64,000 nucleotides of DNA, taken from NCBI RefSeq assembly GCF_030283145.1, contig NZ_JASNWE010000005.1:62001-126000 (forward strand), given 5' to 3'. Position 1 is the first letter of the stretch. Each line of letters opens with the position of its first letter. A program made the position numbers and the translations under genes. The notes beneath the pieces are model-generated. The model made no database searches, was not told the origin of the DNA, and was given only the letters and a program-made list of their open reading frames with translations. The stretch comes from Actinomadura xylanilytica. GTDB taxonomy: Bacteria > Actinomycetota > Actinomycetes > Streptosporangiales > Streptosporangiaceae. Positions 15,599 through 23,312 of this stretch are shown here, piece by piece.

Positions 15599-16436
15599 GC
15601 ACCGAGGGCCGCCGGTACACCTCCGGCCAGATCTGGAGCAGGCACGCTTCACCTTCGCCGGTGTCCGCTGGTGTCCGCAGGTGGTGGCGCAGCCGGTAGG
15701 GGCCGTAACCGGCGTGCAGCGGCGGCAGGCCATGTCGCGCCACCGAGCTCCTCGATCCGGACGTGCCCGGTGTGCGCCCGGTAGGCCAGCTCCACGACAT
15801 CGTCGTAGCCGTCGAGCTCGGCACCGGGGTCGTTCGGCGCGATGACCACGGTGACCGGGACCGCCGCGGCGCGCCGGGCCGTCCAGAGCACCGCCGCGCC
15901 GGGAACGGCGTCGGCCTGCCGTCCGCGCCCGCGCCCTCGGCGTCGGCCGGGACGGGGACGATGGCGTCCACCCCGGCGTGCTGGTCCAGCAGGTAGAACT
16001 GGCGGGCCGGGACGCCGACGGAGAACGTGAGGGTCTCGGGCCGCGCGGTGCCGCGCCGGTCGGGCGCGAAGCCCGCCGGCACGGACCGGCCGAGGCCGGC
16101 CCGCTCGGCGGCGTCGGCCGGTTCCTCGTCGGTGATCCGCGCCGCCCGTTCGGCGACGCCTGGGACGTCGCCGGGCGAGGGCCGCTCGAAGATCCCGACG
16201 GCGGCGACGAGGGTCGTGCCCGGTCGGGGCACGGGCCGGGTGGTCGACCTGACCGTTCCGCATCCGGGGCACGGTGTCCGCGTGATGTCGACGGTACGGC
16301 CCGCGGGGTCGATGGAGGTCTCGTCCACGCGCGGCGCCTTCTGGGGGAAGGCGTGCCCGCGGGCCTCGCACTCGCGGACGATCGCGTCGGCCGCGGCCTC
16401 CTCGCGGGTCGGCCGGGGGACGGGCCGGTACGGCAT
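15576..16436 (-). pseudogene. unknown protein gene with two compensating frameshifts
   Basis: A reading frame from ATG 16436 begins with a plausible N-terminus (MPYRPVPRPTREEAAADAIV) and a CPGCG pair, then turns into Arg/Ser-rich nonsense near 15917. The other frame reads well from there to about 15740 (VTVVIAPNDPGAELDGYDDV). The first frame then resumes with GYGPYRLRHHLRTPAD and runs to the stop. A one-base loss followed by a one-base gain explains this. Restored, it is about 285 residues with no fold I recognise. It lies downstream of the SUKH gene on the same strand. Sequencing error and true decay are both possible. Confidence 0.6.
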
Positions 16437-16492
16437 CAGCGGTCACCCCGCGGCATCGCGAGGATCTCCCGGCCGCGCTCCGGCGTGATCAT
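16436..16492 (-). other. possible 18-residue ORF upstream of the broken gene
   Basis: The ORF MITPERGREILAMPRGDR stops in a TGATG overlap with the start of the next gene, and a GAGTGGGACG stretch precedes its ATG. The tight overlap suggests translational coupling, but the ORF is too short to distinguish from chance. Confidence 0.25.
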
Positions 16493-16506
16493 GCACGTCC
16501 CACTCG

Positions 16507-17064
16507 TCACGGGTCCGCCCGGGCGGTTTTGCAGAGGGCGTGGAAGCCTGCGTGGAGGTCGCCCATGAGGTCGCCGAACGACGCGTGCCGCGAGGGCCCC
16601 TCCCCACTCCACGAGGCGAGCCTATAGGCCGCCCACTCGCCGTCCCCGTCCACGTCGCCCGGATCGAGGAACAGGACGCAGGCGTCGCCCGCCAGGGAGA
16701 TCTGAAGGCACCGCTCCAAATGGTCGGTGACATCACCCGCCTCGTAGCCGCCGTAGGCGTCGATCCAGTGCTCGTCCATGTCGCGGAGCCAGCCGAGCTC
16801 GGCGGTGCCGGCGAGCCGGTAGATGAAGTTGCCGGCGTTCCGCCACCCGTTGGTCGCCAGCAGGAACGTCCGCAGCGAGGGCGGCAGCATCTGCCCGAGC
16901 CGGGCCTCGGCCGCAGCGATCTCCTCCGGCCGGGCGGGCGCGAACCCGAGCCACCCGTCCCGCACCACCTCCGCCTCGAGCGGCGCGTCGCGCTCGGGGT
17001 CGTGCCCGGCGATCCACTCCTCGCTCCAGCGCTTGAGGAACGGCCGCCACTCGTCGCGGTCCAT
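16507..17064 (-). CDS. SMI1/KNR4 (SUKH) family protein
   Basis: 185 residues with the SUKH pattern: RPEEIAAAEARLGQMLPPSL followed by RTFLLATNGW, a Trp/Asp-rich middle (GWLRDMDEHWIDAYGG), and FLDPGDVDGDGEWAAYRLAS near the end. SUKH proteins are frequent immunity proteins against toxins of polymorphic systems and may also act as general adaptors. No toxin gene is adjacent. The start ATG is preceded by GAGGTGGCGT. The broken gene at 15576 follows on the same strand and may once have formed a pair with it. Confidence 0.82.
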   Translation of the reverse strand: MDRDEWRPFLKRWSEEWIAGHDPERDAPLEAEVVRDGWLGFAPARPEEIAAAEARLGQMLPPSLRTFLLATNGWRNAGNFIYRLAGTAELGWLRDMDEHWIDAYGGYEAGDVTDHLERCLQISLAGDACVLFLDPGDVDGDGEWAAYRLASWSGEGPSRHASFGDLMGDLHAGFHALCKTARADP

Positions 17065-17443
17065 ACGCCACCTCGCCCCTGTCGGATCAGCCCGCCGAGA
17101 AGGCCGCATGATGCCAGCCGCGTCCGACAGCGGCGCCGCCGCTCAGGGTGCAGGTCCGCCTGCGTCTGCGTGACCTGCGCGATCCTGCGGTCCCGGTCAG
17201 CGAAACAGGTCGGTCTGGACGACGATCGACGAGCGTCCGACGCGCAGGGCGGGAGGCTGCGCGGACCTGCCCCGCCGCGTAGCCCCGGAAGCAGTTGGTC
17301 TTGGACCTCGTCGGGTGGTGCGGCCGGCCCACCCCGCCGACCGCGAGGCTCGGTGTCCATGACCTCCGGGATAATGCGGGGTGGACGGTCATGACCTGTG
17401 AGGTAATCGTGGCCATGATGTCGGTTCGGGTAGCTTCGGCCGG
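17065..17443. other. 379-bp gap between SUKH gene and MmyB-type regulator
   Basis: No convincing gene is present. The reverse frames are Arg/Pro-rich without a ribosome site. The right-hand part holds repeated CATGACCT elements and the inverted repeat described separately. The left part shows nothing I can name. Confidence 0.5.
17358..17418. promoter_or_regulatory. repeated CATGACCT elements and inverted repeat before the MmyB-type regulator
   Basis: CATGACCT occurs at 17358-17365 and 17390-17397, 32 bp (three helical turns) apart, each followed by a -10-like sequence (GATAAT, GGTAAT). TCATGACC (17389-17396) also faces GGCCATGA (17411-17418). This fits autoregulation by the adjacent HTH protein. 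Confidence 0.45.
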
Positions 17444-18253
17444 GTGACGACCATGACGAGCGCGTTGAGCGATGTTCGACCCGTCGGCGACCAGCTCCGC
17501 GCCTGGCGGCAGCGGCGCAGGCTGAGCCAGCTCGACCTGGCCTCGGACGCCGACGTGTCCACCCGGCACCTGAGCTTCGTGGAGACCGGGCGGTCGGCGC
17601 CGAGCCGCGAGATGGTGCTGCGGCTGGCCGAGCACCTGGAGGTGCCGCTGCGCGACCGCAACCTGCTGCTGGTGTCGGCCGGGTTCGCGCCGGTGTACGA
17701 CGAGACGCCGATCGAGGAGCCGCGGATGGACTCGGTCCGCGCGGCGCTGCGGCAGGTCCTGGAGGGGCACGAGCCCTATCCGGCGCTGGTGGTGGACCGG
17801 TTCTGGAACCTGGTCGACAGCAACGCGGCGGCGGGGCTGTTCATCGAGGGCGCCCCGGCCGAGCTGCTGGAGCCGCCGCTCAACGTGCTGCGGCTGAGCA
17901 TGCACCCGGACGGGATGGCCAAGAACATCCTGAACCTGGGCGAGTGGCGGGCGCACATGATCAGCTGGGTGCGGCGGCACGTGGCGCTGACGGCCGATGC
18001 CGCGCTCGCGCAGCTCTACCGGGAGCTGCGCGACTACCCCGGTCCCGACGGTGAGGCGGCGGTGCCCCCGCCGGGCGGCCAGGTTTTCGTGCCGCTGCGG
18101 ATGCTGCTGGACGGGCGGGAGCTGTCCTTCTTCAGTACCATCGCGACGTTCGGGACGCCGGTCGACATCACGCTGGCGGAGCTGGCGATCGAGTCGTTCT
18201 ACCCGGCCGACCCGGCGACCACCGCCTTCCTGCGCGAGCGCGCGGGCTGGTGA
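17444..18253 (+). CDS. XRE-family regulator with MmyB-like ligand domain
   Basis: 269 residues. The N-terminal HTH_31 domain is LRAWRQRRRLSQLDLASDAD followed by VSTRHLSFVETGRSAPSREM (about residues 18-60). An MmyB-like PAS-fold domain follows: YPALVVDRFWNLVDSNAA and NVLRLSMHPDGMAKNILNLG are hallmark blocks. Such regulators bind fatty-acid-like ligands and often control a neighbouring oxidoreductase; the flavohemoglobin converges with it across a terminator. The start is GTG at 17444, with ATG 17453 as an alternative. Confidence 0.92.
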   Translation: MTTMTSALSDVRPVGDQLRAWRQRRRLSQLDLASDADVSTRHLSFVETGRSAPSREMVLRLAEHLEVPLRDRNLLLVSAGFAPVYDETPIEEPRMDSVRAALRQVLEGHEPYPALVVDRFWNLVDSNAAAGLFIEGAPAELLEPPLNVLRLSMHPDGMAKNILNLGEWRAHMISWVRRHVALTADAALAQLYRELRDYPGPDGEAAVPPPGGQVFVPLRMLLDGRELSFFSTIATFGTPVDITLAELAIESFYPADPATTAFLRERAGW

Positions 18254-18259
18254 CCCCGG

Positions 18260-18299
18260 CCGGTGGCGCCGCGCGCCGCGCGCGCGGCGGCGCCACCGG
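18260..18299. terminator. bidirectional terminator between regulator and flavohemoglobin
   Basis: CCGGTGGCGCCGC (18260-18272) pairs perfectly with GCGGCGCCACCGG (18287-18299). It lies in the 52-bp gap between two convergent stops. Confidence 0.85.
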
Positions 18300-18305
18300 G
18301 GCCGG

Positions 18306-19445
18306 TCAGGCCGAGAGGACGGGCACCGCCCTCCTCTCGGCCTCCAGGAGGTCGTGCCTGATCTGGTCCAGCGGCACCCCGAGCCGTTGCAGGGCGGTCA
18401 CCGTCTCGCGGACCATCGGGGCGGGCCCGGCCACATGGACGTCGTGCCCGGCCAGGTCCGGGAAGCGGTCCAGGACGTCCGGGAGGGCGCCGCGCAGGCC
18501 CGGGTAGCCGGGCTCGCCGGAGACCACCGGGGTCACCCGCAGCCGCGGGCACTCCGACTCCAGCGCCCGCAGGCCGGGGAGGTCGTACAGGCCGGCGCCG
18601 GTGCGCGCGCCGACCAGCAGGCGCACCGCGCGCGCCGCTCCGGACCGGGCGGCCTGCTCGGCCAGGGCCCTGGCCGGCGCCAGCCCGGTGCCGCCCGCGA
18701 CCAGCAGCAGATCGCGGCCGGAGCCGGGGTCGAGCGTCATGCCGCCCGCCGCCGGGCCGAGCAGCACGGTGTCGCCGGGCCGGGTGTGCCGGACCAGCGC
18801 GCCGCTCACCCAGCCCGCGGGGACGGCCCGCACGTGCAGCCGGAGCGTCCCGTCGGGGCGGGGCGCGTTGGCGATCGAGTAGGGCCGCCACACCCGGGGC
18901 CAGCGGGAGGTCTGCACCGTGACGTGCTGGCCCGCGACGAACGGCAGCGGGCAGCCGGGCCGCAGGGTGAGCACGGCCAGGTCGTGCGCGCGCCGGTCGT
19001 GCCCCACGACCTCGGCGACCCACCAGGGCGGGGCGCGCTCGGCGTCGCGTTCGGCCGCGGTGGACATCGTGTCGGCGGCGGACCGGCAGAGCTCGGTCCA
19101 GGCGGTCTCGATCTCGGTGCTCCACTCGTCGCTGAACGCGCGCAGCGTCGCGACGAGCGCGGTGCCGAACGCCGCGTAGTGCTCGCGCTGGACGCCGAAC
19201 CTGCGGTGGGCCCGGCCGAGCCGCCCGAGGTGGGCCGCGAGCGTCTCGGGGCTGTCCTGGCTCCCCACGATCTCGCCGATCGCCTGGAAGAGCCGGTCAT
19301 GGTGCACGTCCATCCCGGGTGGGAACAGTGCGCGCATTCGCGGATTCTCCGCGAACAGGCGGCCGTAGAAATAGCGGGCCGCCTTCGCCTGGACGGGTTG
19401 GATACGGCTGAGACTCTCTTTGACGATCCGGGGTTCCAATGACAT
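18306..19445 (-). CDS. flavohemoglobin (globin-ferredoxin reductase fusion)
   Basis: A 379-residue globin plus FAD/NAD(P)H reductase. The globin domain is residues 1-135, with His80 in GRAHRRFGVQREHY as proximal heme ligand. The FAD domain contains VWRPYSIAN. The NAD domain contains LLLVAGGTGLAPARALAEQA and ends DVHVAGPAPMVRETV. Relatives detoxify nitric oxide as NO dioxygenases. The length is slightly short of enterobacterial Hmp (about 396). The start is ATG with GGGGGAG about 10 bases upstream. A possible operator lies at 19612. Confidence 0.92.
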   Translation of the reverse strand: MSLEPRIVKESLSRIQPVQAKAARYFYGRLFAENPRMRALFPPGMDVHHDRLFQAIGEIVGSQDSPETLAAHLGRLGRAHRRFGVQREHYAAFGTALVATLRAFSDEWSTEIETAWTELCRSAADTMSTAAERDAERAPPWWVAEVVGHDRRAHDLAVLTLRPGCPLPFVAGQHVTVQTSRWPRVWRPYSIANAPRPDGTLRLHVRAVPAGWVSGALVRHTRPGDTVLLGPAAGGMTLDPGSGRDLLLVAGGTGLAPARALAEQAARSGAARAVRLLVGARTGAGLYDLPGLRALESECPRLRVTPVVSGEPGYPGLRGALPDVLDRFPDLAGHDVHVAGPAPMVRETVTALQRLGVPLDQIRHDLLEAERRAVPVLSA

Positions 19446-19611
19446 TTGCCAAGCTCCCCCTGGCTTTTTGTCGCCGACACTGAGGTTCCCCGGCGCCTTG
19501 TGACGCCCGCGAAGTGCCCGGCTCGGTGAGATTCTCGCATCCAAAGCCGCTGGTCCTCAAGCGATTCACGACATCCACCCCGTTGTGGACACGGACTGTG
19601 ATCGGCGATTA

Positions 19612-19630
19612 TTCTCGGTAATCATGAGAA
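19612..19630. promoter_or_regulatory. inverted repeat upstream of flavohemoglobin
   Basis: TTCTC-N9-GAGAA in an AT-richer patch, 167 bp upstream of the flavohemoglobin ATG. It could bind a redox or nitric-oxide regulator, but it does not match an NsrR site that I recognise. Confidence 0.3.
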
Positions 19631-19874
19631 CGGCCGCGAAGCGCTAGGATACTGATCGGTATTGGGGAAGGGTGGGAGTGCGTCCCGAGCACGACATTGG
19701 AATTGCACCGGTCAGGTGCGCCGGGTGGGGTGTTTCGGCCGCCTTGACGGAACGGTTCGTCACCGGTCAGGGGTGGAGGAGGAATCTCAACCCCGGAGGA
19801 TGTTCCGTGTCCCGGCTCCGCCGCCCGGCCCGGCCGCCCGCCGCGGGCCGGTCCGGGGCCGCCCCCCTTCATGG

Positions 19875-19892
19875 TCAGGCGAATTCGCCTGA
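19875..19892. promoter_or_regulatory. perfect 18-bp palindrome upstream of amidotransferase operon
   Basis: TCAGGCGAATTCGCCTGA is its own reverse complement. It lies 200 bp before the ATG at 20093. GGTCAGG, matching its half-site, recurs twice further upstream. It is a candidate operator for an unlinked dimeric regulator. Confidence 0.45.
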
Positions 19893-20092
19893 TCGCTTGG
19901 ATCCGGCGCGGCGCCGTCCACCGGCTTCGGCCTGCGGAGATCCGGCCCGTGCGGCAGGCTGGCCGGTGGGAGGCCAGGGGCGAGGCGGTCGGAAGGGCCG
20001 GGTCATGCGCAATGATGACCCCGCAAAGGTGGCGAATCACCGCACATCGGGTACCGAGCCGTGGCCAGTGCTCAGCAGAGGGGAAACCACGC

Positions 20093-20845
20093 ATGCCAGA
20101 GGCGAACCACGGGGCTCCGGGCCCCCACGCCGCCGCGACGAACGCGCCGCCGCTCATCGGCATCACCACGTATCTGGAGCCGGCCCGCTGGGGGGCGTGG
20201 GTGCGCGAGGCCGCGCTCCTGCCAGCACCGTACATACGGTCGGTCGAGAGGGCGGGCGGCGTCCCGGTCATGCTGCCGCCGACCGGCGGGCTGCGCGGGC
20301 TGTCGGCGCTCGTCAACGGGCTGGACGGCATCCTGTTCGCCGGCGGCGGCGACGTCGACCCCGAGCTGTACGGCGCCGAGCGGCACCCTGAGACCGGCCC
20401 GCCGCAGCCGCAGCGCGACCGGTTCGAGCTGGCGCTCGTCCGCGCCGTCGTCGAGGCCGGCCTGCCGTTCCTGGCGGTCTGCCGGGGCATGCAGGTGCTC
20501 AACGTGGCCCGCGGCGGCTCGCTCGTCCAGCACCTGCCCGAGACGGTCGGGCACGAGGCGCACGCGCCCGCCGTCGGCATGATCGGCTCGCACCCGGTCC
20601 GGATCGTCCCGACCAGCGCGATCGGCAAGATCCTCGGCGCGGAGGCGGAGGTGCCCACCTACCACCACCAGGCCGTCACCCGGCTCGGCAAGGGCCTGAC
20701 GCCCGTGGCCTGGGCCGACGACCAGGTCGTCGAGGCGGTGGAGCTCGAGGGGCACCGGTTCGGGCTGGGCGTCCAGTGGCACCCCGAGGAGGGCGAGGAC
20801 AAGCGGCTCTTCGAGGCCCTGGTGGCCGAAGCGGCCGGACGCTGA
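20093..20845 (+). CDS. class I glutamine amidotransferase, gamma-glutamyl-GABA hydrolase (PuuD) family
   Basis: 250 residues. The nucleophile Cys (about residue 130) is in FLAVCRGMQVLN and the His/Glu pair is in QWHPEEGEDKRL. ILFAGGGDVDPELY is the oxyanion-side motif of the peptidase C26 family. Family members cleave gamma-glutamylated amines such as gamma-glutamyl-GABA. The start ATG (MPEANHG) is chosen for AGAGGGG ten bases upstream; the frame is open further but not credible as protein. It is first of three genes; the esterase follows after 13 bp. No gamma-glutamyl-polyamine pathway genes are present, so the substrate stays open. Confidence 0.9.
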   Translation: MPEANHGAPGPHAAATNAPPLIGITTYLEPARWGAWVREAALLPAPYIRSVERAGGVPVMLPPTGGLRGLSALVNGLDGILFAGGGDVDPELYGAERHPETGPPQPQRDRFELALVRAVVEAGLPFLAVCRGMQVLNVARGGSLVQHLPETVGHEAHAPAVGMIGSHPVRIVPTSAIGKILGAEAEVPTYHHQAVTRLGKGLTPVAWADDQVVEAVELEGHRFGLGVQWHPEEGEDKRLFEALVAEAAGR

Positions 20846-20858
20846 CCGGGGGACCGCC

Positions 20859-21857
20859 GTGCCCCTGCACCCGCAGGCCGCGCGCTTCCTGGACCTGATC
20901 GGCTCGTGGACGGCCCTGGGGGACGGCGGCGGCGCCGGCGGGGCCCGCGCGGCCGGGACGGCCTCCGGCGCCGAGCCCTCGATCGACGAGATGCGCCGCC
21001 GGATCGGCGCGGTGTTCCCGGTGGACCGGCGCGAGCTCCCGCGCGTCCGCGACCTGAGCGTGCGGGGCGAGGACGGCGCCGCCGTCCCGGCCCGTCTCTA
21101 CCGGCCCGAGCCCCCCGCGGCCGGGCCGCTCCCGCTGCTGGTCTACCTGCACGGCGGCGGCTGGGTGCTCGGCGGGGTCGACAACGTCGACGCCGCCTGC
21201 CGCGAGCTCGCCGCGGGCGCCGGCTGCGCCGTGCTGAACGTCGGCTACCGGCTGGCCCCCGAGCACCCGTTCCCCGCAGCCGTCGACGACGCGTGGACGG
21301 CCCTCGCGGCCGTCGCGGCCGACCCCGGGCGCTACGGCGCCGTCCCCGGGGCGCTGGCGGTCGCGGGCGACAGCGCGGGCGGCAACCTGGCCGCCGCCGC
21401 CGCGCTGATGGCGCGCGACCGGGGAGTGGCGCTGGCGCACCAGCTCCTGGTGTACCCGGTGACCGACACCGCGATGGACACCGCGAGCTGGTCCGCGTTC
21501 GGCTCCGGCTACGGACTGGACGCCGACGCGATGGCGCGGTTCATGGGCCTGTACCGGGGTGCCGCCGACCCGGCCGACCCCCGGCTGGCCCCGCTGCGCG
21601 CGGCCGACCTGTCCGGCCTCGCGCCCGCCACCGTCGTGACCGCCGAGTACGACATCCTGCGCGACGAGGGCGAGGCGTACGCGCGGCGGCTGGCGGACGC
21701 CGGGGTCCCGGTCCGGCTGCGCCGCTTCGACGGGGTGGTGCACTCGTTCTTCCTGCTCCCGGAGATCTTCGACGCCGGCGCCGAGGCGATGCGGTTCGCC
21801 GTGCGACGATTGCGCACGGCATTCGGAACCCCCATCCAGGAGGGCGGCGCGGCATGA
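20859..21857 (+). CDS. HSL-family alpha/beta hydrolase (esterase)
   Basis: A 332-residue carboxylesterase of the hormone-sensitive-lipase family. The oxyanion motif is YLHGGGWVLGG. The nucleophile elbow is VAGDSAGGNLAA, and Asp and His are in EYDILRDEG and VVHSFFLLPE. An N-terminal cap of about 75 residues is usual. The start is GTG after GGGGGACCGCC. Its stop overlaps the next ATG (ATGA), giving tight coupling to the crotonase gene. It probably releases a carboxylate used by the operon partners; the substrate is unknown. Confidence 0.92.
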   Translation: MPLHPQAARFLDLIGSWTALGDGGGAGGARAAGTASGAEPSIDEMRRRIGAVFPVDRRELPRVRDLSVRGEDGAAVPARLYRPEPPAAGPLPLLVYLHGGGWVLGGVDNVDAACRELAAGAGCAVLNVGYRLAPEHPFPAAVDDAWTALAAVAADPGRYGAVPGALAVAGDSAGGNLAAAAALMARDRGVALAHQLLVYPVTDTAMDTASWSAFGSGYGLDADAMARFMGLYRGAADPADPRLAPLRAADLSGLAPATVVTAEYDILRDEGEAYARRLADAGVPVRLRRFDGVVHSFFLLPEIFDAGAEAMRFAVRRLRTAFGTPIQEGGAA

Positions 21858-22660
21858 ACGAGACCGGCGACCCGCGGTACGACGCGTACGAGCGGCTGAG
21901 GATCGACTTCGCGGCGCCCCGGGTGCTGCGCGTCACGATCAGCACGCCGGGACGGCTCAACGCCGTCGACACCACCGGGCACCGGGAGCTGGCCGAGATC
22001 TGGCGCGACGCCGACGCCGACCCGCGGGTGCGCGCCGTGGTGGTGCGCGGTGAGGGCGCCGCGTTCAGCGCGGGCGGCGACCTGTCCATGATCGAGGAGA
22101 TGATGTCCGACCACGCGGTCCGGGCCCGGATCCTGCGCGAGGCCCGCGCGATCGTGATGAACGTGCTGGAGTGCTCCAAGCCGGTGGTGAGCGCGATCCA
22201 GGGCCCGGCGGTCGGCGCCGGGCTCGCGGTCGCGCTGCTGGCCGACATCTCGGTGGCGGGCCGCACCGCCAAGATCATCGACGGGCACACCCGCCTGGGC
22301 GTCGCCGCCGGCGACCACGCCGCGATCGTGTGGCCGCTGCTGTGCGGCCTCGCCAAGGCCAAGTACTACCTGCTGCTCTGCGACGCCCTGACCGGTGCGG
22401 AGGCCGAACGGATCGGCCTGGTCAGCGTGTGCGTGGACGACGACGAGGTGCACGCGCGGGCACTGGAGATCGCGGGACGGCTCGCCGCCGGGGCCGCCGA
22501 GGCGATCTCCTTCACCAAGCACGCCCTCAACAACTGGCTGCGCCTGGCGGGCCCGTCCTTCGACGCCTCGCTGGCGATGGAGTTCTTCGGGTTCACCGGG
22601 CCCGACGTGCGCGAGGGCGTCGCCGCGATCCGCGAGAAGCGCGCCCCCGACTTCGGCTGA
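21854..22660 (+). CDS. crotonase-fold protein (enoyl-CoA hydratase/isomerase family), atypical active site
   Basis: 268 residues with the crotonase fold: FSAGGDLSMIEEM is the CoA-binding oxyanion segment and GPAVGAGLAVALLAD the second oxyanion loop. The two glutamates of enoyl-CoA hydratase (Glu144 and Glu164 of rat mitochondrial crotonase) align with Ala and His here (GLAVALLAD; KIIDGHTRLG). Simple hydration is therefore doubtful. Asp/His residues in IIDGH and AGDHAAIVWPLL may serve instead, as in crotonase-type hydrolases or ring-cleaving enzymes. It is the last gene of the operon. Confidence 0.85.
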   Translation: MNETGDPRYDAYERLRIDFAAPRVLRVTISTPGRLNAVDTTGHRELAEIWRDADADPRVRAVVVRGEGAAFSAGGDLSMIEEMMSDHAVRARILREARAIVMNVLECSKPVVSAIQGPAVGAGLAVALLADISVAGRTAKIIDGHTRLGVAAGDHAAIVWPLLCGLAKAKYYLLLCDALTGAEAERIGLVSVCVDDDEVHARALEIAGRLAAGAAEAISFTKHALNNWLRLAGPSFDASLAMEFFGFTGPDVREGVAAIREKRAPDFG

Positions 22661-22663
22661 GCC

Positions 22664-22691
22664 GGCCGCGGGGCCGTGCGGGCCCGCGGCC
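22664..22691. terminator. terminator after the crotonase operon
   Basis: GGCCGCGGG (22664-22672) pairs with CCCGCGGCC (22683-22691), four bases past the stop and between convergent genes. A second GC-rich repeat follows. Confidence 0.65.
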
Positions 22692-22739
22692 TTCCCCGGC
22701 CGCGGGCGCGTCGTTCCCGGTCGCCGTGGGCGCGGGCGT

Positions 22740-23174
22740 TCAGCCGAAGCGCTTGCGCAGCGCCTCCAGGCCGGTGGCGTAGATGCCGCGGGTGAACGTC
22801 TTGCCCATCGCCTCCTCGTCGCCCGCGTCGGCGGAGAACTCGGCCGACCACTCCACGAACGCCTGCCCGGTGGCGGTCACGGGCGCGACCCTGAGCCGCC
22901 CGTGGGCGCCGCGGACGGGCAGCGGGCATTCCAGGATCTCGTAGGCGTAGGAGCGGTCGGCGTCGTCCATGCCGCTCAGCCGTTCCCGGAACACCGAGTC
23001 GCCCGGCCCGATGATCCTGCGCACGCACCCGACCCGGTCGGACGGGCCGCCGTCCTCGATCAGCCCGGTCTGCACGCCCGGCGCCCACTCGGCGAGGTTC
23101 CCGAAGTCGCGCAGGTAGGCCCACACCTCCTCGGCGCTGGCGTCGAGCACGGTACTGGCGTACGACCTCGGCAT
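22740..23174 (-). CDS. SRPBCC (START-like/Bet v1 fold) protein
   Basis: 144 residues: STVLDASAEEVWAYLRDFGN is the standard SRPBCC opening, followed by VGCVRRIIGPGDSVFRERL and ending FTRGIYATGLEALRKRFG. It has a small hydrophobic-ligand cavity fold with no catalytic motif. The start is ATG (MPRSYAST) after GAGGAGAGCCC. It lies 138 bp downstream of the acyl-CoA dehydrogenase on the same strand. A polyketide-cyclase-like or lipid-binding role is possible but not shown. Confidence 0.85.
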   Translation of the reverse strand: MPRSYASTVLDASAEEVWAYLRDFGNLAEWAPGVQTGLIEDGGPSDRVGCVRRIIGPGDSVFRERLSGMDDADRSYAYEILECPLPVRGAHGRLRVAPVTATGQAFVEWSAEFSADAGDEEAMGKTFTRGIYATGLEALRKRFG

Positions 23175-23312
23175 GGGCTCTCCTCGGCGCTGCGGGGCGG
23201 CGGTGTCGGCTCCATGCTGGGCCCCGGGAGGCGGTCCGGGCAACAGCCGGATGATCACGATGTGGACCGCGCCGGGGTGGGCGGGCCGCGCCCGTGCCTC
23301 CGCCGCCGCCGC

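Larger units (their letters stand above)
19446..20092. other. 647-bp gap between flavohemoglobin and amidotransferase operon
   Basis: Forward frames across this gap are Pro/Arg-rich and lack good starts; I do not call a gene. It contains the inverted repeat at 19612, a duplicated CACCGGTCAGG (19706-19716 and 19761-19771), a perfect palindrome at 19875, and a TAGGAT -10-like hexamer near 19645. It reads as a long double control region for two divergent units. Confidence 0.55.

Noticed and set aside
19871..20092. N-terminal extension of the amidotransferase
   Set aside because: It would translate the palindrome and a low-complexity region; the ATG at 20093 has its own ribosome site and a normal family N-terminus.
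19672..20391. A 239-codon forward frame running into the amidotransferase gene
   Set aside because: Even with GGAGG before a GTG at 19808, the protein is Arg/Pro-rich and overlaps about 300 bp of a well-supported gene in another frame.
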